Source: Diploptera punctata
Lineage: Eukaryota; Arthropoda; Insecta; Blattodea; Blaberidae
Direction: 5' to 3'
DNA: 64,000 nt
Assembly (NCBI GenBank): GCA_030220185.1
Contig: JASPKZ010007525.1
Location: 372,001 to 436,000 of the forward strand
The position numbers and the translations under genes were made by a program. Positions 10,014-21,140 of the stretch are shown here, in pieces. Each line of letters opens with the position of its first letter. The first letter of the stretch is position 1. A model generated the notes under the pieces. The model saw nothing but the letters and a program-made list of their open reading frames with translations. It made no database searches and was not told where the DNA came from.

Positions 10014-10542
10014 ATATTGACTTAGGCTTTCACGGCCGGAGTTACTATGATGATCTTGCAGAAGTTTTCCGGGCTGTTGGCCGTGGTCTTGAGGCTTGTA
10101 GTTCCCCAACGTTTTGCCGGAGACTGCGTCCGGCATCCTCAAGTACCCGCCTGCAACGAGAAGCCATTGAAATATTCAAACATCAAAATAGTTACAATAG
10201 AAAAGAAGAATCGTTAAAAGTCAACAAAGCATGGATACCAGTCTTAACAAAAGCCAGATGTAAACCCCTACGAGAACAATCTACTAGAACATCAGACAGC
10301 AACCTCATTGGTGCAATGGAAGACCCTAATGCTAACCAACCAGAAGGCAGATACAATTTACGAAGTAACGGACCGCGCAGAGAACACGTTGCAGATACAT
10401 GTATAGATAGAGCAGGTCGTCGACAAAATTGCCAGTCTCAAGACAACCCTTGAGAATGCCAGATGCAGTCTCTGGCGAAACGTTGGGGAACTACAAGCCT
10501 CAAGACCACGGCCAACAGCCCGGAAAACTTCTGCAAGATCAT
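10014..10542 (+). mobile_element. Penelope-like element, second GIY-YIG family, 5'-truncated
   Basis: 13-bp duplication catttattgagat (10001-10013 and 10543-10555). The short left inverted arm (ttcacggccggagttactat...) and long right arm mirror 61509-62671. The internal frame 9989-10453 contains REAIEIFKHQNSYNRKEESL and NKAWIPVLTKARCKPL, the conserved PLE C-terminal tail. The ribozyme-like region has GCCAGA/TCTGGC and GCGAAACGTTGG but starts TTGAGAA instead of CTGANGA. Confidence 0.85.
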
Positions 10543-10555
10543 CATTTATTGAGAT

Positions 10556-12130
10556 TTTTATTATGAATTATTTATACTTTATTTGTCTTTGTAGCTGCAT
10601 TGGCAATGACCATGAGCTTGAATTCGATAGGCAAGTTTAACAGATAAGAAGAACTGTCACTTGCATCCATTTTCCATATAAGTTGTCTTCAGACAACTCC
10701 TATTTTGATAGTGACTTATTCTTAGCTTTATATGATTGTTTTCCAATAACAAGATTCCTGATGTGATTTATGAAATTAATTTTAGGATTGTTTTGCAAAG
10801 TTTCCCTTACCAAAACTAGTAGGTTTATTGGATAAATAAATACAAACCACTTATATCAGCCACTAGTTAGATGTTCTGCCTGAAGAGAAATGAATTTGGA
10901 TGACATACTTAATGATGTCATAGCTTCAGAGAAGTATGTATGTGTATATATATATAGATTCTCACATTCTTAATGATGTAATAGTTCAGAGAAGTCAATT
11001 GTTAGGTTCATGTATTAGTCAAAACTTGTTGGCCTTGAATTGTGAAGGTAGAGTAAAAAATTCATCATCCAGGCATCTGAGTAGTTCCTCTAAGATGATA
11101 GGAAGTGATGTAGTAAAAAAGTATTGGACTTCAGAAATTACATACAAATAAATTAGTAAATTAAATTGTGCATTGAGGATTATACTGTCAAGATAAAAAT
11201 AACTCAAATATGAAAATAATAGAGGTAATTGTAAACAAATAAGCATATATTAGAAATGGTATCAGATGTGTTATTTATTTAAATTCTTGCTTTAGAGGGA
11301 AAAAAGTGGCACTTTCTTTTATTCAGAAGAATATCAGAATTAAGTAAAATTCCAGTTAATAGTGTGCTGCATTACATCTTTTAAATATTTAGATATGACA
11401 TGACATTTTCAATTATTTTTAAAATTTAATCTATAAATTAGTCAATTATTCTTAAAATCTGAATTGTGTGCATATTTCTTCCTGTCAGTTAATCATTTAA
11501 ATGTTAGATTTATTACATATCAAGTTCACATTTTAATATTTCACCTAAAATTAAATGGACATAAATTTACTGATAAGAAGGAAATAATACCCATCATTAA
11601 AATAAAATATGTTTTTAAAATTAACTTTTGTACATTAACTGTAATATTATTTTATAAGAATCTGAAATTCAAACCATTTAATTTTATATAAAACTTCAAT
11701 GTATTTTTTTAAAGCTTAAGAATTTTGTGATCCTAGTCCTTTGGTTTTACAGTTATAATTTACAATCAGTTCTTAAGCAATTTTTAATTTGACCAAATTA
11801 GTTGAATTTGTGTAATAATAGTTGATTCAAGATTTAGGCCGGTATTCAAGAACCAAACTTTCCACGAAGAGCAACTCTCAACCCGTTTCTCTGTGGTTAA
11901 TTATATGGGTCATGCAGAACCTACTCTAACTGGCTCACTCTATTCAACATCACATGCTAACAAAATATTTATTTTTAAAAAATTCCTGGGAACAATTGAA
12001 AGATGAGTGCCTCTGCTTACAGAGGATGGAGATGGCATGACCTAGAGAACTTGGTTCTTGAATTGAGGCCTTAGTCATAGTACAAATATTCATGAGTTTC
12101 AAAATAAATTTGAAAGAAAAAAGTTTATGA
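10556..12130. other. Non-coding AT-rich stretch
   Basis: Short open frames such as 10936-11151 and 11464-11691 have no family features and AT-driven composition. A short tatata tract lies near 10950. Nothing else is supported. Confidence 0.5.
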
Positions 12131-12142
12131 TTGTTATCATTA

Positions 12143-12631
12143 ATATTTAATTTTAGGACGTTATATTTTGAAGTTATTTTAATTATATTATTTTTAGTCT
12201 GATCATCTTACCTCAATATTAATGTTGATTTGTTCTTGAACATGTTTCAAAACAATTCTGTTTTATCGTCAGCTTGTCCAGACTGGTTTTATTTATGTTG
12301 CGTTATGTTGCACAACCTGGATGTCGATGCCAGCTCCATCCTGTGGTTAGAAAATACAAAAGAGCTGACTATTTGGGAAAAAATTTATATTCAGAAGAAC
12401 AAAAACAGAGTTATGAATTTTGGAATACTGATGGAGCGTGACCTTGTTTGGAGGTTCTTTGGCCAACCACAGGATGGAGCTTGACATCGACATCCAGGTT
12501 GTGCAACATAATGCAATATAAATAAAACCAGTCTGGACAAGCTGACGATAAAACAGAATTGTTTTGAAATATGTTCAAGAACAAATCAACATTAATATTG
12601 AGGTAAGATGATCAGACTAAAAATAATATAC
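12143..12631. mobile_element. Penelope-like element, hammerhead family ctgacgataaaacag
   Basis: Duplication ttgYtatcatta (12131-12142 and 12632-12643, one mismatch). Long inverted arms (ttagtctgatcatcttacct at 12195 mirrored at 12595-12620). The centre keeps an endonuclease tail (KELTIWEKIYIQKNKNRVMN at 12356-12415). Sister copies lie at 26907-27120, 34340-34890 and 43590-43821. Confidence 0.82.
12230..12285 (-). ncRNA. Hammerhead ribozyme motif
   Basis: Minus strand CTGACGA (12272-12266), stem II AAAACA/TGTTTT, GAA (12248-12246), stem III ACATGT, position 17 = T. Stem I carries a mismatch against the better 34.8 kb copy. A + arm partner at 12542-12580 has stem III ATATGT. Confidence 0.5.
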
Positions 12632-12765
12632 TTGCTATCATTATTTTAGAATATTCATTTGTAAACAATAATTTATTAGTGTTCATGAAATATTTTTATG
12701 CAGAAGTAATGCTCATTTAACATATAAACAATATTAATATCAACTTGAATACATTTAAAATCATT

Positions 12766-13359
12766 AATAAATTACATTAGGAAGTAACATTATAAGGTTC
12801 TTAATAAATAAGGTGAATCTGGAGTCCTCTTAACTCATAATTTATTGTGTTCTATTTAAACTAGTTTCAGTATATTGTATATAACTGTCACAGGATTGAT
12901 GATCGGGCAAGAGGTACTATACCAGGATTCTTAGCCAAATTTTGGAATTCCTTAGATTTGGACAGGGTGTATCTTTCTATAATTGCCATCGCTGCCATTA
13001 GAGGATCAATTTCAATTTTAAGAAACCATATTTACAAAATTACTTAATAGTATGTATACTTCAATTAGGCCTACAAGTTGAATTTTTAAAATATATTTAT
13101 AAAATGTATTTCATCAATTACAAAAATTAATTGTCTGTATCATTTTGTCCTTGAGGCAATCCTCTAATGAGGAAAGTTTTATATAATAAAAATCATCAGT
13201 TTTCCAGACTGCTGAAATTTATGTTGACATTCAGGGCTGACAACATAAATTTCAGCAGTCTGGAAAAACTGATGATGGTATACAGATATACGCAAACTAG
13301 TTCAAATAGAGCACAACAAATTATGAGGTAAGATAATTCTGGATTCACCTTATTTATTT
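12766..13359. mobile_element. Penelope-like element, degenerate hammerhead family
   Basis: 15-bp duplication acatttaaaatcatt (12751-12765 and 13360-13374). Inverted arms: aaggtgaatctggagtcctc at 12820 is mirrored at about 13335-13350. A CTGATGA core (13270) is followed by a stem II-like run, but the GAAA is changed to CAAA. An internal palindrome ttccagactgctgaaattta lies at 13203-13265. Confidence 0.72.
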
Positions 13360-13574
13360 ACATTTAAAATCATTTCTAAGTGGAGTATTGCTTAGTAACA
13401 TATTGTTCTAATGCCTTGCTTTTGCAGAATATTTAATAATATAATATTCAAATTAGACTTAAAAATATTTTCTACTATAGTCAAAAGTGGAAAAGGGAGA
13501 GGGAATAAAAATAGATTTTAAAACTTAATAGGTAATTAAAAGAAAATCAAAATCATAGTTAATAACTAATTAAT

Positions 13575-13875
13575 CCACTGGCACTATCAAACTCATAGAT
13601 TCATGGCTGTGTAGACATATATTCCTGTACTGAGCTAATGTAATCCAATAATTCCCTGTAGAATTTATCTCCTTCAAATCATTGTTAATATTAGCCTCCC
13701 ATTTCATTCTTAGCCTACCTATTGGACACTTTACCCTCTGGTTTTCCTAGAAGATATTTCCATGTCCTTCTTTCATTCATCATTTGTGCTATATGTCCTG
13801 CCAGTCGCTGTCTATAAACTTAACTGTTCTTATTACATCTGGTTTCCCATAAATATAATATTTTTACTAGTTTTA
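13575..13875 (-). mobile_element. LINE 3'-tail relic
   Basis: Shares long stretches with 29895-30180 (cattgttaatatta, catttcattcttag, ctggttttcctaga, atgtcctgcc, catctggtttcc). Read minus it resembles the wobbly C-terminal tail of insect LINE proteins. Strongly decayed. Confidence 0.45.
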
Positions 13876-13953
13876 TAAATTATATCATCTAATAGCTTTA
13901 ATAAATTCACACATTTCATAAAAGGAAACATTTAATTAAGAATTTATTTAATT

Positions 13954-14528
13954 TGAACTTTTATAGGAATAAATCACTATGAGGTTTAATTTAAGATAAA
14001 TCAAAATGTTTCATACCTCTCCTCATAATTAATCTTCTAAGACAATGGTGATTTCAGGGTCTTGGCGACCCCATCCTCAGAACACTTATGCCGACTAATG
14101 TTATGTTGATTGGAAGAACCACTTCTTCTTCCCTCTGTTGGTGGACCAATGAACCTCTGGATCAGGTCAGAATCCGTGGGAATTTCGAAGTTCATAAGTT
14201 TTTCTTTCTTGTTTTTTTGAATGTGGATTTTTTCCCAAACCATGAGTTCCTTTTGTCTATCTATTTGCTTAATTAGAATTAAATATATATTTATTTAAAC
14301 AAATAGATTAACAAAAGGTACTCACAGTTTGGGAAAAAATCCTCATTCAGAAAATCAAGAAAGAAAAACTTATGAACTTTAAAATTCCCGTGGATTCTGG
14401 CCTGATCTAGAGGTTTATTGGTCCACCAACAGAGGGAAGAAGTGGTTCTTCCAATTGATATAACATCAGTCGGCATAAGTGTACTGAGGTGGGGTCATCA
14501 AGACCCTGAAATCACAATTTACTTAGAA
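13954..14528. mobile_element. Penelope-like element, inverted arms
   Basis: 13-bp duplication aatttatttaatt (13941-13953 and 14529-14541; low complexity). Arms 14030-14240 (-) and 14310-14520 (+) each hold the end of the endonuclease frame (IGPPTEGRRSGSS) and a hammerhead-type region. Related to the 6656-7545 element. Confidence 0.75.
14040..14095 (-). ncRNA. Hammerhead ribozyme motif
   Basis: Minus strand CTGAGGA (14080-14074), stem II GGGTC-GCCAA-GACCC, GAA (14055-14053), stem III AT..AT, position 17 = T. The right-arm partner (about 14480-14520) has lost the GA of CTGANGA. Confidence 0.5.
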
Positions 14529-14541
14529 AATTTATTTAATT

Positions 14542-16060
14542 TTTATTCAGTAGGTAACGTGATGTTGAATATATACTAAGAATTGAATTGAAAATTACAT
14601 CCTTCAGACAAAAGACATTTATTTCCCTAAACCTATACATTGTATTAAAAAGTATAGTAATAGTAACAGATATATATATTTGCTTCTTGAATGTCAGATC
14701 AGACATTTGGAAAAAAAAAATATCCTTGGGGAAAAAAATTACTTCTTGCTAATATACTAATATATTTAGAATCTTGTGCTAATATCTTCTTCAAACAATA
14801 TGTACAGTCATACTTGCAATGATAATTTTATTTCAGGCATTAGAGAAAATTGCATTTAAGCTTATTGTGTACTTCATATAGCAAATAACTTGTATAATAA
14901 AATAATTGTGGCTAGTTATTAAATTTCATTATCAATAAAAATTATTTATTTATTAGTAAAATTATAAACATTAAACTAGGTAAAAAAATTCCAAGTAAAA
15001 CTTTTATCCCAAGTAAAGGATCTTGATATAAATTCTTGAGTGAATTCTAGAATATTTTATGTAAACATTTTTGTATTAAAGACTTTTTGATTTTGCCTTT
15101 TACTTCTGGTTACAAGTTTGTTTAGAAAGTTTGGAATTGGTAAGCAATAAGTTAATTGACCTTACCTTGAGATAGTCTCTTATCTGTATTTGTATATTTC
15201 TACCTTTTCTAACTTATGGTGTCACTGTTTATTACATACATATGAAAATAGTATCAACATGTTTTGTCACTTGTAGAAACAATTGTGACATAAATAAATA
15301 TTTTTTAGTTACAGGAACTTTTCTTTAACTAGGTTACATTGTCATACAGGGATGAAAGTTTCAAAATTTGTGTTTACTCTTGAAAATTTCCTTCATTTGC
15401 TGCAGCACACTGTTGGCATTAGTATTTGTTGCATAAATATAAAAATAGCATTAATATATTTTGTTACTACTGAAATAAGTTATTTTGACATATGAATTTC
15501 AAGTTAAAACAAAATTTTGTAGCTACCGATACAAAGAATTTTTTTACCTGCGTTATTGAGAAATTAAACATAAATATTTAATTTGATATATTGTTTTAAC
15601 TTGAAATTCGTATGTATGGAGATGAATTGATCATTTATATTAACCAAGCAGAAATACTTGATAAAGTTATATTTAAGAGTCATTCAAACCTGCCAGTACT
15701 TGAATTAAAATTATAAATTATTATTATATCATATCTTATCAAATTATTTTAACTCCGATCCCATTGAAATCATACTTTGAAACTTTCAGGTATCATAGTC
15801 TGTAACAATACTGAAAACATTTCCCCCAAAATTAAAAAAATAAATAAAAACACACTATCCCAATTTTTTTTTGAAAAACAGTTTTTCATTTTCTTTAATT
15901 TTAAAAATGTTAATAAGTATGGTCAAGTGGCATATCAAATTAAACCTTATGAAATTCCCTGTAAAATGAAGTGTAAAACAATCATATAGAACTAATTGAG
16001 TCTTGAGTTATTCAATTGAAAATGTTAGTGCAAAGGGAGGGGGGGAGTTTTCTTCTCCAG
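14542..16060. other. Non-coding AT-rich stretch
   Basis: Extremely AT-rich with short A and T runs. No gene or recognised repeat. Confidence 0.5.
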
Positions 16061-16067
16061 ATTTTAA

Positions 16068-16850
16068 ACATTGTCATAAGTAATGCCACGAGTGATTTCC
16101 AAATTATCGATAAATTCACGACTCACGAAGTCGATAATTTATCGATAATTTGGAAATCACTCATGGCATTTGTTAGGACTATTAAAGAATAAAATTAAGC
16201 TGTTTACTCATAAATCATTATTTAACTATAGTTATTTTAAAATATTTATATATTTAATGTAAACGGCAATGTTTGAAAACAAATGAGAAACGATAGGTAC
16301 GCTTCATCTGCTTCTTTTGATTATCACTGCAACCAGATCATACTATTTATTGTCAAAGGAACGCAATATTGTAAGAATGCTCTCTAGTGGAGAAAAAATG
16401 AAACACATCAAACTGTATATTAATTCATTTCTGATGTCGTATGATGTAAATATGACAATTGTATTTTTCTGGATTATTACCTGGAAAAAAAATACATTTA
16501 AGAAAGTGCAAACAGTGGTTTCTTTTTTTGGTGGTATAATCAATTGCTATAAATGTTTTTATATTAACTCCTGCAAGCGCTATGTGTTGACATCTATGCA
16601 CTATATATACAATCTGGTAGCCGTATTCCTTACAGGCTCAGCCACTGCAAAATAATGGTCAGACCTGTTCAGAATATTAAAAAGGAGGAGCTTTCGTATA
16701 ATGTCTTTAATATGGTAAATTTAACACTGATAAATATTTCGTAACATGACTCTGATTGGTTGTAAAACAGAAATCATTGAAACGTGATTGGTCATTGACT
16801 CCCATGTGGGTTATGAGTTAAATAGTCTTCAAAATCTATTAAGATACAAT
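16068..16850. repeat. Dispersed palindrome-led repeat R16, copy 1
   Basis: About 780 bases shared with 24590-25260: palindrome gccacgagtgatttccaaat...tttggaaatcactcatggc (16084-16170), then tgtttactcataaatcatta, gtttgaaaacaaatgagaaa, caatattgtaagaatgc, agaatattaaaaaggaggag, gattggtcattgactcccat. No protein similarity seen. Possibly an unclassified non-autonomous transposon. Confidence 0.65.
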
Positions 16851-17184
16851 TTTTCTAAAAATGTATATAAATTTAGACATTTGGAGAAAATTATTCTTGA
16901 AAGTTTTATTAAAATCTGAGAAGATCAAGTTTACTGACTGGTTGGTTTGGTGTAGAATGACAATAACTTTTTATAACTTGAAAATACCTTTTTTTTTTAC
17001 CAAATGCCCCAAGTTGTCATTTCGACATTTCCAGTGTTCTCTCCTGGCATGGTGTACTTGTAACCCACTTCTGAGGTTGGGGTGCCTGGAAGGCATGGTT
17101 ACGCTGCCCCGATGATATGAGTTGATGATGATGATGGTAATCATGCACTAGCAGAAACCTTAAACTAAATTTAGGCTAATTAGG

Positions 17185-17395
17185 CAAATATGATATTGAT
17201 GATATGATGGCCAGATGGTGTTTGGGTACCATTTGTGCCTTAAAGTTTCCTGACATTTATCTTACAGGTGAGGCAAAACCCCAAAAAAACCTCGCCCAGG
17301 AAACTTGTCCTGGCCAGATATCGAACCTACGTCTGCTGCATGCCAAAGCAGCAAGCTACCTCGAGATCACAGCAGTGGGCATATATAAAACATTA
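17185..17395 (-). mobile_element. tRNA-derived SINE family B (copy)
   Basis: Minus strand: tRNA-like head (gatctcgaggtagcttgctg, B box ggttcgatatc) and body with gggcgaggtttttttggggt. Same family as 5936-6245. Confidence 0.7.
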
Positions 17396-17727
17396 TAACA
17401 TGTCAATACTTGACTTTGATGCATATTATTATATGGAGATTAAATTGTTTGAATTACTCGACATTAGTAATAGAAAATTCAATTTTAGTTTTTTTAAAGT
17501 TGTATAGTAGCTTTTAATACTAGTTTGAAAATATATTATGAGATTTTACTTATTAATAAGTTTGGTCTGGTAATTCTTACCTTACATTGTTGTTTCTGTT
17601 AGACATATGTTTGAAGACAAGTTTGTTCCATCTTCAGTAGTTACAACGATAAGAGGTAAGAATTACACGGACGAAACTTATTATTAATACTAGTTGTTAT
17701 ATCAAAGCATTTAACTATTTTAAATAT

Positions 17728-18202
17728 AATAAATAATAGTTTTAAAAAACTAAAAGAACACGCTTTATTAGAAAACTAAAAAAATGAAAAATAATTTTAA
17801 TTTCCAATACGCTTGGGATAAAAAAAAAGTGGTCAACAAAAAAATCATCTCCAACACATATAGAATAAAATTAGAGTTATCAACAAAAAGAAAATAATTT
17901 TACCATCAAAAGCGTGGGGTGCTTTTTATGATTTTTACATTTTCTTCTTAGAAAGCTTACTTATACCAATATCTGTTTATTATCAAATATATTAATTGAT
18001 ATAGAGCACCCCACGCTTTTGATGGTAAAATTATTTTCTTTTTGTTGATAACTCTAATTTTATTCTATATGTGTTGGAGATGATTTTTTTGTTGACCACT
18101 TTTTTTTTTATCCCAAGCGTATTGGAAATTAAAATTATTTTTCATTTTTTTAGTTTTCTAATAAAGCGTGTTCTTTTAGTTTTTTAAAACTATTATTTAT
18201 TT
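17728..18202. mobile_element. Foldback element with ~196-bp near-perfect inverted arms
   Basis: Left arm 17728-17923 and right arm 18005-18202 are nearly exact reverse complements (aagcgtggggtgct versus agcaccccacgctt at the inner ends). An 80-bp loop separates them. No transposase. The arms are so similar that the element is young or kept by gene conversion. Confidence 0.75.
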
Positions 18203-18308
18203 TTTTATTTTTTAGTTTTAATATTTTACAGAATAAGATAAGAATGTAAATATCTTTAAATTCCATACTATTGTAGTATGAGCTAAAATTATTACTCTTC
18301 TAAAAAAA

Positions 18309-18398
18309 TCCTCCCCAGCCGGATTCGAACCAGCGACCTATGGATTACTAAAATTATATACCACTAGTTCACCGCTCTACCAACTGAGCTCTGACAAC
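18309..18398 (-). tRNA. tRNA-Tyr-like sequence with intron-like insert (pseudogene)
   Basis: Minus strand: AGCTCAGTTGGTAGAGCGGT, then GAACTA, a 15-20 base insert, ATCCATAGGTCGCTGGTTCG and AATCCGGC. D arm, ATCCATAGGTCGC and T arm match animal tRNA-Tyr, which typically has an intron after the anticodon. The 5' acceptor strand does not pair with the 3' strand and the GTA anticodon is disturbed, so it is a pseudogene or SINE head. Confidence 0.5.
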
Positions 18399-18439
18399 GA
18401 TTGACTAAAAAGTCGACAAGTCCGTAACCTATTATACCA

Positions 18440-19095
18440 GTTTTAATGTTTTTGATTTTCTGATGATTCTGGCCAGGAATTTAGAAATAAAATATGAAAT
18501 TATTGTAGTGTCATGGGTCCTTTACAAGTATACAAAGTTGCAAGTCGATCCAATGCTTCTAAGTGGGTGAAAATCGTGTTCAAAGATTCCGTTACATAAA
18601 TACAAAAACACTTTTTTTGATTTTATGATGATTCTGGCCAGGATTTTAGAAAATAAATATGAAATTATTGTATTGTCACGGGATCTTTACAACTATACAA
18701 AGTTTCAAGTCGGTCCAATGTCTCTAAGTGGGTGAAAATCGTGTTCAAAAATTCCGTTACATAAATACAAAAACCCTTTTTTTGATTTTCTGATGATTCT
18801 GGCCAGGATTTTAGAAAATGAATATGGAATTATTGTATTGCCACGGGTCCTTTACAAGTATACAAAGTTTCAAGTCTATCATATGTTTCTAAGTGGGTGA
18901 AAATCGTGTTCAAAGATTCCGTTACAGAAATACCAAAAACACTTTTTTTGATTTTATGAGGGTGCTTCTGGCCAGAGTTTTTAGAAAATAAATACGAAAT
19001 TATTGTATTGTCACGGGTCCTTTACACGTATACAAAATTTCAAGTCGATCCAATTATTTTAAGTGGGTGAAAAACGCGATGAAAGATTCAGTTAC
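18440..19095. repeat. Four imperfect tandem repeats of about 165 bp
   Basis: Unit anchors gattctggccagg at about 18465, 18630, 18795 and a variant at 18964; each unit also holds caagtcgatccaatg-like and aagtgggtgaaaatcgtgtt. Period 165-169 bases. Confidence 0.85.

Positions 19096-19126
<31 letters not shown>
19096..19126. repeat. (GATA)n microsatellite
   Basis: Seven to eight units directly after the 165-bp repeats; may be the tail of the same element. Confidence 0.9.
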
Positions 19127-19419
19127 CAGGTCAAGCTAATATAAAGCGTGTAATTAGGAAGATATGTGCAGTTAAATTTTGACTTTAGAAAGAACTCCAC
19201 TAAACTTATTTATTCCACTAAAACTTATTTATTTATTTTTATTCAATTGAGAAAGTATTTGACACACTCTTGGTTGAGAAATTTAAACTCCACTGAATTA
19301 ATTAAATTTTATTATTGAAAAGATATTTTTTGTTCACTCTTAACTGTAGAAACTATCCACTGACTTAATTTAGTTTATTTATTTATACTTACATGAAATA
19401 TTGCCCTTTATGGGACAGG

Positions 19420-19640
19420 TACTCATCCAGCATCATGAGGAATTAGGGCAGCTACAATAAGTAGAGTTTCCAGGTTGTGAAACCCAGCTATAATAATGGC
19501 TGAGGAATTTAATATGTTGACCACATGTCACCCCTATATTGGCTGGATGATGCTCCACCTCTGTAAATTGCACATATGGATGTGAGGTCAGCAGCTGGCT
19601 GATAGACCAAGGGCCTTGTATGCCTTTCACACCATGTACA
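19420..19640 (+). mobile_element. SINE-like repeat family F, copy
   Basis: Shared core: catcatgaggaattagggca, ctacaataagtagag, tggctgag, atgctgaccacatgtcaccc, tggctggatgatgctccacc, catatggatgtgag. Other copies at 20948-21140, 35690-35754 plus 36241-36310, 38330-38560, 43495-43589 plus 43834-43910 and 55395-55530 (-). The 38 kb copy has a B-box-like gtttgaatcccc upstream. Confidence 0.65.
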
Positions 19641-20035
19641 AGTTTGTGATACTTAACTTCTATTATAATACAAATAATATTACAATATATTTTTAGAAAC
19701 AAGGTCAGGTATATATTTGCAACTGATAAGTCATGGTTTAAAAGTTACATTGAAATACAGACAGTTTTTCCTTCTTTAAATCAGACTTTCTGTTGCTGGT
19801 GTCTATTTTTATGGAAAAATGTTATTAAATCATACAAGATTTATCCTAATCCTGAAATGGTAACATCACATGTGTAAAGTTCAAAGAAGTCACCAGGAAA
19901 CATCTTTAAAATGTAGCAATGCTGGTAACATTTTTTTTTGTGTTGGAATATATTCAGGTAATGTAATAAAGATAAGTTTAAACAAAAATAAAAAAGTCTC
20001 AGAATCTAACCAGAAACCATAATACATTAATATAT

Positions 20036-20230
20036 AGAGTTAGAAATTTTCATGACTCGCCTCATATTTGTAGATTTCTTGAAGACTAGTTTTGATATGT
20101 TACATATCATTATCAGTTCTTTCTAACTGTTGAATCGTAGTTGGTGATCCTATAGGTTGATTTCTGCTCCCTATGTTGGTTGACCGATGAACTTCCAAAT
20201 CAATCTTTTTTCCCCTGGGAATTTCAAAAT
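20036..20230 (-). mobile_element. Penelope-like terminal fragment with degenerate hammerhead
   Basis: Starts with the family signature tcatgactcgcctcatattt. Minus strand CTGATAA, stem II TGATATG/CATATCA, then AAACTAGTC: both G8 and G12 are changed, so inactive. Followed by an endonuclease tail remnant (cccctgggaatttcaaaatt). Confidence 0.6.
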
Positions 20231-20555
20231 TTATTATTTTTCTTTTTTTCCATAATATATTTTTATAGCAGTGTTATTTATGTGAATTATTAAATTATAA
20301 AATTGAGAGATAGATGAATTATTGTGAAGTTATTAAATCCTTTAATATGATGTCAGGAAGACATGCACCTGTATACAAGCGAGGAAGTGTGTCACATAAT
20401 TTCAAGAATAGGCATTTCATGTACCCATATGTAAATATAAGAATAGTTGTATTGCCTTATTTTAGATCACAATTACTAACATTTTATAGCACTATGCAGG
20501 TTGATTGTAGTGTCAGCACAGTGTGGTTCCTTAACTTAAAAACATGTGCATGAAG

Positions 20556-20726
20556 CTAGTCTTATGCAAGGTTGGGTGCGCACTTCTCGTGTCCTTGCAC
20601 TGGCTGAGCATGATAACAACCATGCCTTGTTCGTGTTTATGAGTTCACGTATGCCACCACAACTTTTTTCTGACTTGGCTATAGAAAGAGTGCTGCCAAT
20701 TGATGCAGATTTCAGATGTGAAATTG
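20556..20726 (+). CDS. Ocrl: Ocrl exon: N-terminal PH domain
   Basis: Encodes LMQGWVRTSRVLALAEHD and HALFVFMSSRMPPQLF, ending LPIDADFRCEI. This resembles the first strands of the INPP5B PH domain (family SRLLGL, HALF and VPVSRDF positions). The donor is ATTG/gtaagt after 20726, phase 1. The 5' border is uncertain: an in-frame stop at 20537 limits it, and acceptors at 20554-20555 or 20558-20559 both lack a good pyrimidine tract. An in-frame ATG at 20564 could be an initiator, but the family usually has 20-30 residues before this point, so an upstream exon is more likely. Confidence 0.8.
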
Positions 20727-20947
20727 GTAAGTACTTCATAAACACCTTATTTCATTTACATGTATTTAAATCATATCACTTTCTCAGAAAGGTTTAATAT
20801 TTATTGTGATTTATGTATAAATATGGCCTTTTAGGATAATGATTGTCCTGCCCTGTAACTGAATGCCTAATTGTCATGTGCAGGTTTGAGTCATGAGGGG
20901 AAAAAAATTCTTATGCAGTTTTGGTAATATGGGACTGATTCCCACCC

Positions 20948-21140
20948 AACCCAACATCATGAGGAATTGGGTAGCTACAATAAGTAGCAGTTCTGGATTG
21001 AGGGAAACCAGATAATAGCTGACATGTTGATCACATATCACCCCCACTGACTGGATGATCGGCCACCTCTGTAAATGGTACTTGTGGATGTGAGGACATC
21101 AGATGCCTTATAGGTCAAGAGCATCTAGTCCTGCAGTGGC
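20948..21140 (+). mobile_element. SINE-like repeat family F, copy
   Basis: Contains the family F core (catcatgaggaattgggtag, ctacaataagtagcag, tgacatgttgatcacatatc, ctgactggatgatcggccac). No clear duplication seen. Confidence 0.6.

Noticed and set aside
11464..11691. Small hydrophobic reading frame
   Set aside because: AT-driven composition, no start context, no homologous pattern; typical chance frame in AT-rich DNA.
17600..17660. Hammerhead on the minus strand (CTGAAGATGGAACAAAC)
   Set aside because: No closing stem II or GAAA; probably a decayed PLE end.
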